Below, one piece after another: positions 8,377 through 17,054 of a stretch of 64,000 nucleotides of DNA. Position numbers and translations under genes: made by a program. How positions within the stretch are numbered: position 1 is the first letter of the stretch; each line of letters opens with the position of its first letter. Location: assembly GCA_965231925.1 (NCBI GenBank), contig OZ246894.1, forward strand, positions 1,302,001 to 1,366,000, read 5' to 3'. The notes below the pieces were generated by a model. The model was not told the origin of the DNA and made no database searches. It worked only from the letters and a program-made list of their open reading frames with translations. Source of the DNA: Poriferisodalis sp965231925 (lineage in GTDB: Bacteria; Actinomycetota; Acidimicrobiia; Acidimicrobiales; Poriferisodalaceae).

Positions 8377-9540
8377 ATGCCCTCGTTCCGCGAACTGCTG
8401 ACAGCCACAAAGCGCGAGATCACCGAGATCGACACCGCCACAGCGGCGCAGTGGATCGCGGACCGCGAGCCCGTCGTGCTCGACGTGCGCGAGCCCGACG
8501 AGTACGAGCAGGGTGCCCTGGCCGACGCGATCCACATTCCGCGCGGGCACCTCGAGGCTCAGATCGAGAACCGGCTGCCCGACCACGATGCGGAGATCAT
8601 CATCTATTGCGCCGGCGGCGTGCGTTCGGCGTTCGCTGCGAAGACGCTTGCCGAGTTGGGCTATCCCAACTCTGTGTCCATGGATGGCGGTTTCGGCCGC
8701 TGGAAGGACGAGGGCCGCCCCTGGTCCACGCCGGCCTCGCTCGGTCCCGAGCAGCGAAACCGGTACCAGCGTCACCTGCTGCTGCCCGAAGTGGGCGAGG
8801 CCGGGCAGCTCAAGCTGCTCGACGCGAAGGTGCTCATGCTCGGCGCAGGCGGCCTCGGCTCGCCCGCCGCGCTGTATCTGGCTGCCGCCGGAGTCGGCAC
8901 CATCGGCATCATCGACATGGACGTGGTGGACGAGTCGAACCTGCAGCGCCAGATTCTCCACAACGTCGACCGTGTCGGCGATCGCAAGGTCGACTCGGCC
9001 AAGAAGACCCTGACCGCGTTGAATCCCGACGTGAACGTGGTCACCTACGACACGCGGCTCGGCGCCGACAATGTGCTCGAGATTCTCTCGGGCTGGGATG
9101 TGATCGTGGACGGCGCGGACAACTTCCCGAGTCGCTACCTGCTCAACGACGCATCGGTGAAACTGGGCATTCCCGTGGTGCACGGCTCGATCTTCCGCTT
9201 CGAGGGTCAGGTCACTGTGTTCGACCCGAAGAACGGCCCGACCTACCGCGATTACCTGCCCGAGCCCCCGCCGGCGGAGCTGGCACCGTCGTGCGCCGAG
9301 GCCGGCGTGCTGGGCGTGCTGCCGGGAATCGTGGGCTCGATCCAGGCGCTCGAGACCATCAAGCTGATTCTCGGCTCCGGCGATTCGCTGTCGGGCCGCA
9401 TCGTCGCCTTCGACTCGCTCGAGATGACCTTCCGTGAATTCCGGTTGCGGCCCGACCCCGCCAACGAGGTCACCTTCGCCAATCGCGAGCGCATCACCGT
9501 GGGCGAGCTGGACGGCCTCTGCAGCCCCACGCTGAGCTGA
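8377..9540 (+). CDS. Rhodanese-ThiF/MoeB-type sulfur carrier protein adenylyltransferase
   Basis: 387 residues. An N-terminal rhodanese domain (about 10-110; DVREPDEYEQGALADAIHIP, with the persulfide cysteine in IIYCAGGVRS) precedes a ThiF/MoeB E1-like domain (NRYQRHLLLPEVGEAGQLKL, the nucleotide loop LGAGGLGSPAALYL, DESNLQRQIL, DGADNFPSRYL). E1-like enzymes of this class adenylate a small ubiquitin-like carrier (MoaD, ThiS or CysO) and rhodanese domains donate sulfur. In well-known fusions such as MOCS3 and MoeZ the rhodanese domain is C-terminal, so the order here is reversed. The ATG at 8377 has GGGAGG just upstream. Substrate carrier unknown; cysteine or cofactor synthesis are both possible. 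Confidence 0.88.
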   Translation: MPSFRELLTATKREITEIDTATAAQWIADREPVVLDVREPDEYEQGALADAIHIPRGHLEAQIENRLPDHDAEIIIYCAGGVRSAFAAKTLAELGYPNSVSMDGGFGRWKDEGRPWSTPASLGPEQRNRYQRHLLLPEVGEAGQLKLLDAKVLMLGAGGLGSPAALYLAAAGVGTIGIIDMDVVDESNLQRQILHNVDRVGDRKVDSAKKTLTALNPDVNVVTYDTRLGADNVLEILSGWDVIVDGADNFPSRYLLNDASVKLGIPVVHGSIFRFEGQVTVFDPKNGPTYRDYLPEPPPAELAPSCAEAGVLGVLPGIVGSIQALETIKLILGSGDSLSGRIVAFDSLEMTFREFRLRPDPANEVTFANRERITVGELDGLCSPTLS

Positions 9541-9558
9541 CCCCAGGGGCTGTGCCCC

Positions 9559-9581
9559 GGGCCCGCGCGGCTCGTGGGCCC
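9559..9581 (+). terminator. GC-rich hairpin after the rhodanese-ThiF gene
   Basis: GGGCCC at 9559-9564 pairs with GGGCCC at 9576-9581 around an 11-nt loop, 18 bp past the stop codon. There is no T tract, so it may be a weak or factor-assisted terminator. Confidence 0.35.
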
Positions 9582-9654
9582 AATCGCACAAAGACACCGA
9601 ATCAGAGCGGAAAGCACTGGGCGCCGCGACGACAGTGAGGCCGGGGGGCACCGG

Positions 9655-9660
9655 TACGCT
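9655..9660 (+). promoter_or_regulatory. -10 box for the flavoprotein gene
   Basis: TACGCT ends 8 nt before the ATG at 9669, and no ribosome binding site is present. Confidence 0.55.
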
Positions 9661-9668
9661 GCGGATCC

Positions 9669-11036
9669 ATGGCCCAGAAGCGCTTCGTCGTGATCGGCGG
9701 TGGCCCGGCGGGCCACTCCGCAGCCACCTACGCGGCGCGCTATGGCGCCGACGTCACGCTTATCGAGCGCGACATCGTGGGCGGCTCCGCGCACCTTCAA
9801 GACTGCGTGCCGTCCAAGACCATGATCGCAACCGGCTCGGCGCTCAGCTTCGCTGGCCATCTTGACGAGTTGGGGCTCGCCAATGTGTCCACGTCGGTCG
9901 ACACCCCGCACCTTCGCCAGCGCATCGGCGACATCGAAGACCGCCTCGCGGAGGTTGCCCGCCAGATGCTGGTCAGCCAGGGCGTGCGCATCCTGTCGGG
10001 TTCAGGCCGACTGCTGGGGCCCAACGAGGTCTGCGCTGACACAGCCGATGGCGCGATCGAGCTGTCGGCCGACGTCGTGGTGCTGTCGACCGGCAGCCGC
10101 CCCCGCATCCCCGAGTGGGCACCCATCGACGGCGAGCGCGTCCTCACCACGCGCGACGCGTACCCGCCCGCCGAGCTTCCCGAGCACCTCGTCGTCGTGG
10201 GCTCAGGGGTGACCGGGGTGGAGTTCGTGCACATGTTCACCTCGCTGGGCTCGCAGGTCACGCTGATCGTGAGTCGCCAGCAGGTGCTGCCGCACAAGGA
10301 CCCCGAAGCCGCTGCAGTGCTGGAGCAGACCTTCAGCGATCTTGGCGTGGCCATGCTCAAAGGGGCGCGTGCGGTGAGCATCGAACGCAAAGGCGACGCT
10401 GTCGAAGTCGTCTGCAGCGATGGGCGGACTGTGCAGGCGTCGCATGCGCTGATTGCGATCGGATCGATCCCCAATAGCGACGGCTTGGGGCTGGAGAACA
10501 CCGACGTGCGCGTCGACGACGAGGGGTACGTCGAGGTCGACCACAACCTGTGCTCATCGGTGCCCAGCATCTACGCGGCGGGCGACCTGTCGGGCAAGCT
10601 GCCGCTCTCGTCGGTCGCCGCCATGCAGGGCCGCAAGATCGTGGAGCACGCGATGGGTCTGCACGAATCCCGCCCGCACCGCCACCTCGCCTACGACAAG
10701 GCGGCATCGGCCATCTTCACCGAACCCGAGATCGCCGACGTCGGGCTCGCAGAAGCCGAGGCATTCGCCACGGGCCGCAAGATCCGCGTCACCAAGGTGC
10801 CCTTCGGCGCCAATGCCAAGGCACTGATCGAGGAGAATCCCCGCGGTTTCGTCAAGATCGTCTCGGACCCGCTGACCGGTCAGGTGTTGGGCGGCTCCAT
10901 CGTGGGCCGCCACGCAGCCGAGCTGATCTCGGTGGTGGCTCTCGCCGTCAGCGCAAACCTGCGGGTCCAGGACATCGCCGAGAGCCTGTTCGTGTATCCG
11001 TCCCTGAGCGAGGCCCTCTCCGAGGCAGCTGAGTGA
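9669..11036 (+). CDS. LpdA-like NAD(P)H dehydrogenase of the flavoprotein disulfide reductase family
   Basis: 455 residues with the FAD site VVIGGGPAGHSAATYAARYG, the NAD(P)H site LVVVGSGVTGVEFVHMF and the second FAD motif IYAAGDLSG. The redox-disulfide region reads GGSAHLQDCVPSK, so only one of the two active-site cysteines is present. The C-terminal histidine motif of true dihydrolipoamide dehydrogenases is replaced by FVYPSLSEAL. Both changes match mycobacterial LpdA (Rv3303c type), a quinone reductase rather than a lipoamide dehydrogenase. The next gene starts within its stop codon (GTGA), so the two are probably co-translated. Confidence 0.85.
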   Translation: MAQKRFVVIGGGPAGHSAATYAARYGADVTLIERDIVGGSAHLQDCVPSKTMIATGSALSFAGHLDELGLANVSTSVDTPHLRQRIGDIEDRLAEVARQMLVSQGVRILSGSGRLLGPNEVCADTADGAIELSADVVVLSTGSRPRIPEWAPIDGERVLTTRDAYPPAELPEHLVVVGSGVTGVEFVHMFTSLGSQVTLIVSRQQVLPHKDPEAAAVLEQTFSDLGVAMLKGARAVSIERKGDAVEVVCSDGRTVQASHALIAIGSIPNSDGLGLENTDVRVDDEGYVEVDHNLCSSVPSIYAAGDLSGKLPLSSVAAMQGRKIVEHAMGLHESRPHRHLAYDKAASAIFTEPEIADVGLAEAEAFATGRKIRVTKVPFGANAKALIEENPRGFVKIVSDPLTGQVLGGSIVGRHAAELISVVALAVSANLRVQDIAESLFVYPSLSEALSEAAE

Positions 11037-12634
11037 GCCACCGCAGTCGGCGCACTCGCCTCGTCCTTGTCGCGCTCGCAGTGCTGACCCTCATTGGGGC
11101 AGTCGCGACCGGTGCATCTGCATTTGTGCTGCTGCAGCTCGGACGGATCGAGCGACACGAGTTGGCCGGCGTCCTGACCTCCGCTCCCCGCCAGCCCGTG
11201 ACTGCGGCCGACGTGGTGATCGACCAGCCGACCTCGATCGCTGCGAATGCAGACAGTGAGACCGCCTTGGGCGCTGACGGCAACAACGGGGTCACCCGAG
11301 GCGACGGCATGACTGCGGTTGTCGACTCGAGTTCAGATACGGACTCGCTTGACGTCGTCGACCTCTCCGCCGGCGAACCCGTTCTGCCGGGCGGCTCGAC
11401 TGGGGAGAACTACCTGGTGGTCGGCACCGACAGCACCCTGGGGCTCGCGCCCGACGATCCGCTGCGCAACGGCCACTCGGATTTCAGCCGGCTGGCGGAC
11501 GTGATCATGGTGATTCGCCTGCGAGACGACGGCACGGCGGCGATGATGTCGATCCCGCGCGACCTGGCGGCGGAGATCGCGGGCACGAGCGATATTGCCG
11601 GAACCGGCGTCGTCGCCAAGATCAACAGCGCGTACAACCGTGACGAAACCACCGCAGCGCGCGCTGCTCGCCTGATCGACACGGTCGAGGAGAATCTCGG
11701 CATCACCCTGCAGCACTTCGTCGAAGTGGACTTCCAGGCGTTCCTGCGCTTGGTCGATGCAGTCGGCGGTGTCCAGATGACCTTCAGCCGAGCGTTGCGC
11801 GACCAGCCGAAAGAGAACGCGACGGACCCGACAGAGAGCCGAAGCGGGTTCTTCACCAGTGCGGGCACCCATCTCCTCGATGGCCGCCAGGCGCTCGCGT
11901 ACGTCCGCAGTCGCCATCTCGAAGAGCAAGCGGCCGACGGGACCTGGCAACGGCACGGTGTCTGGAATGATCTCGCCCGCAACGACCGCCAACGCGACTT
12001 CATGCGCATCGCCGCCGAGCAGGCTGCGCCCGGTCTGCTGGCCAACCCGATCAACCTGCTCTCGATGCTGGATATCGCGGCTGACCATCTGTCCACGTCG
12101 AACACGCTCAGCATCGTGAACGACGGTCGGAGCCTCGCAGACAAATTTGCGGGGATCGACTTCGATGCCGACATCGAGGAGTACGAGCTGAGGCTGGTGG
12201 ATGTCCACGAACCTGTGAGATGGTCGCTCGGGCTCGACCCGCAGCGTTCCGAGCACAACCAGCGTGTGCTGGACGTGTTCGGGGGCATCGGCTGGGACGA
12301 CATCGTCGAGTCGCGCGTGAAAGTGCAGGTCACCGGCACGGGGCGGCATCTGTTGGCTGCGGAGCTGAACGAGCTCGGATTCAAGGCCGCCGCAGCAGGG
12401 GAACTGCCTGAGGGCATATCAGACCCTCCGCAGGGCACGATGGTCTACTTAGCACCGCAGGGACGGCTCGCGGCCGGCCTGCTGGCCAGTCACCTGCTGC
12501 CTGTGCCAGACTTCGCCGGCCATGCCGAGCTCGACGCAACCACGGTGATCCTGCACGTCGGCGACGAGTCGCCTCGCGTGGATTCGGGTTACCGGAGGGT
12601 CGACGTGCCGCCGGCCGATCAATTGGCGCCATGA
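11033..12634 (+). CDS. LytR-CpsA-Psr (LCP) family cell-wall ligase
   Basis: 533 residues. One N-terminal membrane helix (about 9-35) is followed by a low-complexity stretch and the extracellular LCP domain: NYLVVGTDS, ADVIMVIRL, MMSIPRDL, KINSAYNRD, GTHLLDGRQALAYVRSRH and RNDRQRDFM with the arginines that bind the polyprenyl pyrophosphate. LCP proteins move polymers from the lipid carrier to peptidoglycan. The C-terminal 130 residues resemble a LytR_C-type domain. The gene overlaps both neighbours by 4 bp, and the neighbour ugd makes UDP-glucuronate, which supports a role in attaching an acidic surface polymer. Confidence 0.88.
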   Translation: MSHRSRRTRLVLVALAVLTLIGAVATGASAFVLLQLGRIERHELAGVLTSAPRQPVTAADVVIDQPTSIAANADSETALGADGNNGVTRGDGMTAVVDSSSDTDSLDVVDLSAGEPVLPGGSTGENYLVVGTDSTLGLAPDDPLRNGHSDFSRLADVIMVIRLRDDGTAAMMSIPRDLAAEIAGTSDIAGTGVVAKINSAYNRDETTAARAARLIDTVEENLGITLQHFVEVDFQAFLRLVDAVGGVQMTFSRALRDQPKENATDPTESRSGFFTSAGTHLLDGRQALAYVRSRHLEEQAADGTWQRHGVWNDLARNDRQRDFMRIAAEQAAPGLLANPINLLSMLDIAADHLSTSNTLSIVNDGRSLADKFAGIDFDADIEEYELRLVDVHEPVRWSLGLDPQRSEHNQRVLDVFGGIGWDDIVESRVKVQVTGTGRHLLAAELNELGFKAAAAGELPEGISDPPQGTMVYLAPQGRLAAGLLASHLLPVPDFAGHAELDATTVILHVGDESPRVDSGYRRVDVPPADQLAP

Positions 12635-14004
12635 GCGATACATCGTCCCAGCACCGCATCCTCGTTGTCGGCGCCGGCTACGTCGGCCTCACGACGGCTG
12701 CGTGCTTCGCCCACCTCGGTCACGACGTCATCTGTGCCGACATCGACCGTGCCAGGGTGGCGTCGCTGTCGGCGGGAGTCGTGCCGATTCGCGAGGCCGA
12801 ACTTGATCGACTCGTTGGCGAAGGCATCGCCGAGCGACGCCTCCGCTTCGTGATCTCGGCCGAGACCGTCGCGGCCACGTGCGACTTCGCGTTCATCTGC
12901 GTGCCGACACCGCTGCGAGACGACGGCGAGACCGAGCTCAGCTACTTGCTGGCAGCGCTCGACTCGGTGGCATCGCGCCTGCAGCCCGGCTCCGTCGTGG
13001 TGACCAAGTCGACAGTGCCGGTGGGCACCGCTCCCAAGATCGCCGCGGCGCTGGGGCGAACCGATGTGGCGCTGGCGTCGAATCCCGAGTTTCTGCGAGA
13101 GGGGTCGGCAGTCCACGACTTCTTGGCGCCTGACCGCATCGTCATCGGGGCCGACGACACCTCAGTGGCACGCCGGGTGGCGGCGCTGTATGCCGGCGTG
13201 GACGCGCCGGTGATCCTCAGCGATCCGACATCGGCCGAAACCGTCAAGTACGCGGCAAACGCCTTCCTGGCCGCCAAGGTCTCCTTCGTGAATGCGCTCG
13301 CCGCAGTCTGTGAAGCCGTCGGTGCCGACGTCGACACCGTCCTCGCAGGGGTAGGCACCGATCACCGCATCGGCTCGGCATACCTCCAGCCCGGTCCCGG
13401 CTGGGGCGGATCATGCCTGCCGAAGGACACTCGCGCGTTGGTGTCGGTCGCCCATGACGCGGGTTACGTCTTCGACCTGCTCGAAGGGGTCATCAGGGTC
13501 AACGAGCAGCAGCTCGAGCGTGTGGCCGACAAGGTCGCTCGCATGGCCGCCGACGGACCAGGCGGTCGGTCCGATCCGGGCGCTGCTGAGGTGGATCCGC
13601 GTTCCTGTGACCTCGACGGGGTCACCGTGGCCGTGCTGGGCCTGACGTTCAAGGCTGGGACCGATGACCTGCGCGGTTCCCCGGCGCTGCGGGTTGCCGA
13701 ACGGCTCAGTGCTCGCGGAGCGCGCCTCGTGGCGTACGACCCGGCGCTCGCCGATCTCGATGATCGTCCCGACATCGCCGCGCAGCTTCCGGCGACCCTC
13801 ACGGTGAGCGGCTCGAGGTACGACGCCCTCGCGGGTGCGGACGTGGCCGTCGTGCTCACCGAGTGGCCCGAGTTCGCCGACCTCGATTGGGAGCGGGCGG
13901 CTTCGGTGATGGATGCGGCTCGCATCGTGGATGCACGCAACCTGCTGGATCCAACCAAGCTGCGCGCAGCAGGCTTCGTCTACGAAGGTCTCGGCCGCCG
14001 CTGA
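12631..14004 (+). CDS. ugd: UDP-glucose 6-dehydrogenase
   Basis: 457 residues. The N-terminal NAD site is ILVVGAGYVGLTTAACFAHL, followed by STVPVGT and NPEFLREGSA, the catalytic cysteine in GWGGSCLPKDT, and the C-terminal domain with VLGLTFKAGTDDLRGSP. The family oxidises UDP-glucose to UDP-glucuronate in two NAD-dependent steps. A related nucleotide-sugar dehydrogenase (for example UDP-ManNAc) cannot be fully excluded, but the motifs are typical of Ugd. The start overlaps the LCP stop (ATGA), so translation is likely coupled. Confidence 0.92.
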   Translation: MSDTSSQHRILVVGAGYVGLTTAACFAHLGHDVICADIDRARVASLSAGVVPIREAELDRLVGEGIAERRLRFVISAETVAATCDFAFICVPTPLRDDGETELSYLLAALDSVASRLQPGSVVVTKSTVPVGTAPKIAAALGRTDVALASNPEFLREGSAVHDFLAPDRIVIGADDTSVARRVAALYAGVDAPVILSDPTSAETVKYAANAFLAAKVSFVNALAAVCEAVGADVDTVLAGVGTDHRIGSAYLQPGPGWGGSCLPKDTRALVSVAHDAGYVFDLLEGVIRVNEQQLERVADKVARMAADGPGGRSDPGAAEVDPRSCDLDGVTVAVLGLTFKAGTDDLRGSPALRVAERLSARGARLVAYDPALADLDDRPDIAAQLPATLTVSGSRYDALAGADVAVVLTEWPEFADLDWERAASVMDAARIVDARNLLDPTKLRAAGFVYEGLGRR

Positions 14005-14034
14005 ACGCCAGAGCAAGAGGGTACTCGCGTCATT

Positions 14035-14113
14035 GCTGCGGGGGCGCCAGGGAACGCTGCGACGTTGCGGCCCGCCGGATCGCTGGAGCAGAGGGCTCTG
14101 CCGCCCCCACAGC
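14035..14113. repeat. Palindromic intergenic repeat, short form, copy 2
   Basis: 79 bp, 30 bp after the ugd stop. The arms GCTGCGGGGGCGCCAG and CTGCCGCCCCCACAGC match at 14 of 16 positions. The interior has GCGACGTTGCGGCC and GGATCGCTGGAGCAGA. Confidence 0.85.
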
Positions 14114-14158
14114 GGGCGCACCCGCGCGGCGCACTCACTCATAGTCGCCAAGCGCCGG

Positions 14159-14164
14159 TAGCTT
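14159..14164 (+). promoter_or_regulatory. -10 box for the His-rich membrane protein gene
   Basis: TAGCTT ends 10 nt before the ATG at 14175; no ribosome binding site is visible. Confidence 0.45.
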
Positions 14165-14174
14165 GTCGCCCCGT

Positions 14175-15092
14175 ATGGCGAGATCAGCCGCTGCCAAGAA
14201 GGTTGCCAAAGCAGCAAGCGCTGGCGGAAGCGGTAGGAGCTTTCGCCCCCGGCGCGACATCCTGTTTCCAGCGGCGATGCTCCTCGTCGTCGCACTCGGC
14301 GTCGTGCTGATTTTGGTGGCCCGCAACGAACGCTCTGCGAATGCTCCCGCGGGCCCGCCGCGCCTAGGAGATCACTGGCACTCGCTCTACGCGATCTACG
14401 ACTGCGACGACTTCATCGTCGACGTGTACGCCAACGACGTCGATGACCAATCGGGCATCCATACACACGGTGACGGGCTCATCCACATTCATCCGTTCCA
14501 CACCGGCGTGACGGGCCAGTTCGCCACTATGGGCGCGTTCATGCGTGAGATCGAGGTCGAGTTGACCGACTCGACGCTCGAGCTGCCCGACGGGACCATT
14601 CTCGACGAGTCCGACGACGCCTGTGCTTCACCGGATCCCGACAGCGACGACGCCGCTGTTGCCGAGCCGGGCGCGGAGCTGCGCCTCATGCGCTGGGAGA
14701 CCCTGCAGGCCGAAAAGGCGCTGGCGTTCACCGATGAACTGCGCGACGTGCGCTTCCTGGGCGACGGCCAGATCTTCGTGTTCGCCTACGTCCACCCGAG
14801 CGTCGACGACGCTGACATTCCACGACCCGACGACGCCTTCCTACGCGCCTATCTGAATTTGCCTCCGGAAGATCAACCGTTGATCGACGACTCGAACGAA
14901 GAGGGGCCGGTTCTCGACGGAGGCGAGAACGAGCCAGCCGAGGGCGATCTTCCCGAAACGTCCGAGCCCGCCGAAACGTCCGAGCCGGCCGAACCCCCCG
15001 AGCCGACTGAACCCCCCGAACCGACCGAACCCCCCGAACCTGCCGCCGAAGAGAACTCGATGGGCAACCAACAGTCGAGCGCTGCATCCTGA
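14175..15092 (+). CDS. Membrane-anchored His-rich protein of unknown function
   Basis: 305 residues. A basic N-terminus (MARSAAAKKVAKAASAGG) leads into one membrane helix (about 31-50, LFPAAMLLVVALGVVLILVA). The exported part begins HWHSLYAIYDCDDF and contains HTHGDGLIHIHPF, so seven histidines fall in about 55 residues, a likely metal site. Residues 240-300 are acidic and proline-rich with repeated PPEPTE units. I do not recognise an assigned function; I have a memory of similar proteins beside nucleotidyltransferase genes in Acidimicrobiia. The ATG at 14175 follows a TAGCTT box, and the next gene is 23 bp downstream. Confidence 0.7.
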   Translation: MARSAAAKKVAKAASAGGSGRSFRPRRDILFPAAMLLVVALGVVLILVARNERSANAPAGPPRLGDHWHSLYAIYDCDDFIVDVYANDVDDQSGIHTHGDGLIHIHPFHTGVTGQFATMGAFMREIEVELTDSTLELPDGTILDESDDACASPDPDSDDAAVAEPGAELRLMRWETLQAEKALAFTDELRDVRFLGDGQIFVFAYVHPSVDDADIPRPDDAFLRAYLNLPPEDQPLIDDSNEEGPVLDGGENEPAEGDLPETSEPAETSEPAEPPEPTEPPEPTEPPEPAAEENSMGNQQSSAAS

Positions 15093-15115
15093 GTCTTCGG
15101 CACGGGGATCTGCAG

Positions 15116-16165
15116 ATGAAGGCGATCCTGCTGCTGGGCGGATTCGGCACCCGGCTGCGTCCGCTGACCAACGACACCCCCAAGCAGATGCTGCCGGTGT
15201 GCGGGCGTCCGATGATCGAGTGGGTCTGCGAGCACCTGTACCGCCATGGCGTCTCCGAGGTGGTGCTCTCGCTGGGCTACCGCGCTGAGGCGTTCACCAC
15301 TGCCTACCCCCACGGGCGCATTGGCCAGCTCGCATATGAGGTGGCAGTCGAGCCTGAGCCGCTCGGCACGGCGGGAGCCGTGCGATTCGCCGCCGAGGCG
15401 AGCGGCATAACGGGGCCGTTCTTCGTGCTCAACGGCGACGTCCTGACCGACCTGGACTTGGGTGCTCTCGCGAGCTTTCACCGCAGTTCGCGAGCCGAAG
15501 CGACCATTGCGCTGCAGCCGGTCGCCGATGCGACGCCATACGGCCTCGTGGTGACCGATACGTCAGGGCGGGTGCTGTCGTTCTCCGAAAAACCCGACCA
15601 GGGCTCGCTGCCCGCCGCGCAGACGCATTCCGAACGACCCACGATCAGCGCTGGCAGCTACGTACTCGACCCAGCGGTGCTCGATCGCATCGCGCCCGAC
15701 CGGCCCGTCTCCATCGAGCGGGAGATCTTCCCCCAGATCGTCGCGGACAAAGCACTGGCGGCGCTGGTATCTGACACGTACTGGCTCGACACAGGCACGC
15801 CGCAGCAGTACCTGGCGGCAAGCCTGGACATCGTCGAGGGTCGCCGCCCTCAGGCCCAACTGAGCAGCGGTGCCGCCGCAGCGTCAGCGAGCATCCATCC
15901 GACATCGCGCATCCAGACGTCGGTCGTGGGATCCGGGTGCCTGATCGGACCCGATGCCGTCGTCCAGCGCTCAGTCCTGGGAGACGGTTGCCACCTCGAC
16001 GCCGGAGCCGTCGTGATCGATTCGGTGCTCGGCCCCGACGTCGTCGTCGGTGCTGGAGCCTTGCTCAGTGAATTCGCGGTGGTCGGCAGCGGCGAACGGG
16101 TCGCTCCAGGTGCCGTACTGCGCGCCCAGCGCCAGCCGCCCCTGGCCTGGAGCGCTAACGGATAG
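15116..16165 (+). CDS. Sugar-1-phosphate nucleotidyltransferase
   Basis: 349 residues. The nucleotidyltransferase domain (1-235) starts with AILLLGGFGTRLRPLT and TPKQMLPVCGRPMIEW, then FFVLNGDVLTD with the metal-binding aspartate, and YWLDTGTPQQYL. The C-terminal 110 residues are a left-handed beta-helix of hexapeptide type. This arrangement is typical of mannose-1-phosphate guanylyltransferase or glucose-1-phosphate nucleotidyltransferases. GDP-mannose is attractive because gmd lies 2 kb away and manB elsewhere in the window, but the nucleotide is not proven. Confidence 0.85.
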   Translation: MKAILLLGGFGTRLRPLTNDTPKQMLPVCGRPMIEWVCEHLYRHGVSEVVLSLGYRAEAFTTAYPHGRIGQLAYEVAVEPEPLGTAGAVRFAAEASGITGPFFVLNGDVLTDLDLGALASFHRSSRAEATIALQPVADATPYGLVVTDTSGRVLSFSEKPDQGSLPAAQTHSERPTISAGSYVLDPAVLDRIAPDRPVSIEREIFPQIVADKALAALVSDTYWLDTGTPQQYLAASLDIVEGRRPQAQLSSGAAAASASIHPTSRIQTSVVGSGCLIGPDAVVQRSVLGDGCHLDAGAVVIDSVLGPDVVVGAGALLSEFAVVGSGERVAPGAVLRAQRQPPLAWSANG

Positions 16166-16179
16166 GACCAGATGTCATA

Positions 16180-16331
16180 GCTGCGGAGGCGGCAGGAGAC
16201 TCTGCGACGTTGCGACCGGTGCCGACCCGTAAGTTGGTGACGTACCGACGAGGGGTATCAAGAAATGCGGGCGGGTACGGATCTCTCGCTCGCTGGATCG
16301 CGGGAGCAGAGGGTCCTGCCGCCTCCGCAGC
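16180..16331. repeat. Palindromic intergenic repeat, long form, copy 3
   Basis: 152 bp between two convergent genes. The arms GCTGCGGAGGCGGCAGG and CCTGCCGCCTCCGCAGC are a perfect 17-bp inverted repeat. Relative to the 79-bp copies it has about 73 extra bp between GCGACGTTGCGACC and GGATCGCGGGAGCAGA. Confidence 0.9.
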
Positions 16332-16343
16332 GGGCGCGCCTCT

Positions 16344-17054
16344 CTAGCGGAACAGGTCCTCGGCTGGCTCGCGGATGATCTCCGAACGCACCGAGGCACG
16401 CCTCAGCCAGCCCGGGTCGACGCCCCGCACGATCGCAACTGGCACACCCCGGGCCTTGCCGCACACCAGATCGGCAGCAGAGGCAATCTCGTCGGCCACG
16501 CACACTTCGGTGACCATGAGCTCGCGGCCCAGTGCATCGTTGGTGCCTTTGAGATCGACGACCGCAGCGATGCCCGCGCATCCGATGGCCACGTCGGTGA
16601 CGCCGCGCCGCCACGGACGCCCGAATGTGTCGGAGATGATCACCCCGACGGTGCAGCCCGACAATGCCTGGATGCGGTCACGGATCTTGTTGGCGGAACG
16701 GTCGCTGTCGTCGGGCAGCAATGCGGCGTAGCCCCGCTCGACGTTGGACAGGTCGATTCCTGCGTTGGCGCAGATGAATCCGTGCTTGGTCTCGCTGATG
16801 ATGAGGTCGCCACGCCGGCGCAGGATGCGAACCGACTCGCGCTCGACGAGGGGCTTGTGCGACAGCGGGTCGTCGGGATCGATCTGTTCCATTGCTCCCT
16901 CGGCCTTGGAGACGATCTTCTGGGTCACGACGAGCACGTCGCCATCAGCCAGACCGGCGGGTGCCGTCTCGCAGGCACTTGCAATGACCGCTCCGAGATC
17001 GGCGCCGAGCGTGATCTCGCCGATGCCTTCGACGGGGTGCAATTCGATGGTCAC
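16344..17054 (-). CDS. cofE: F420-0:gamma-glutamyl ligase
   Basis: 236 residues. CofE adds glutamates to F420-0 using GTP. Visible family features are LADGDVLVVTQKIVSKAEG, RIRRRGDLIISETKHGFICANAG-like sequence near residue 80-98 (read here as RILRRRGDLIISETKHG), GVIISDTFGRPWRRG and CGKARGVPVAIVRG. The length matches stand-alone CofE; the FMN reductase domain found fused in mycobacterial FbiB is absent. It is the last gene of gmd-cofD-cofE, overlapping cofD by 4 bp. Confidence 0.92.
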   Translation of the reverse strand: MTIELHPVEGIGEITLGADLGAVIASACETAPAGLADGDVLVVTQKIVSKAEGAMEQIDPDDPLSHKPLVERESVRILRRRGDLIISETKHGFICANAGIDLSNVERGYAALLPDDSDRSANKIRDRIQALSGCTVGVIISDTFGRPWRRGVTDVAIGCAGIAAVVDLKGTNDALGRELMVTEVCVADEIASAADLVCGKARGVPVAIVRGVDPGWLRRASVRSEIIREPAEDLFR

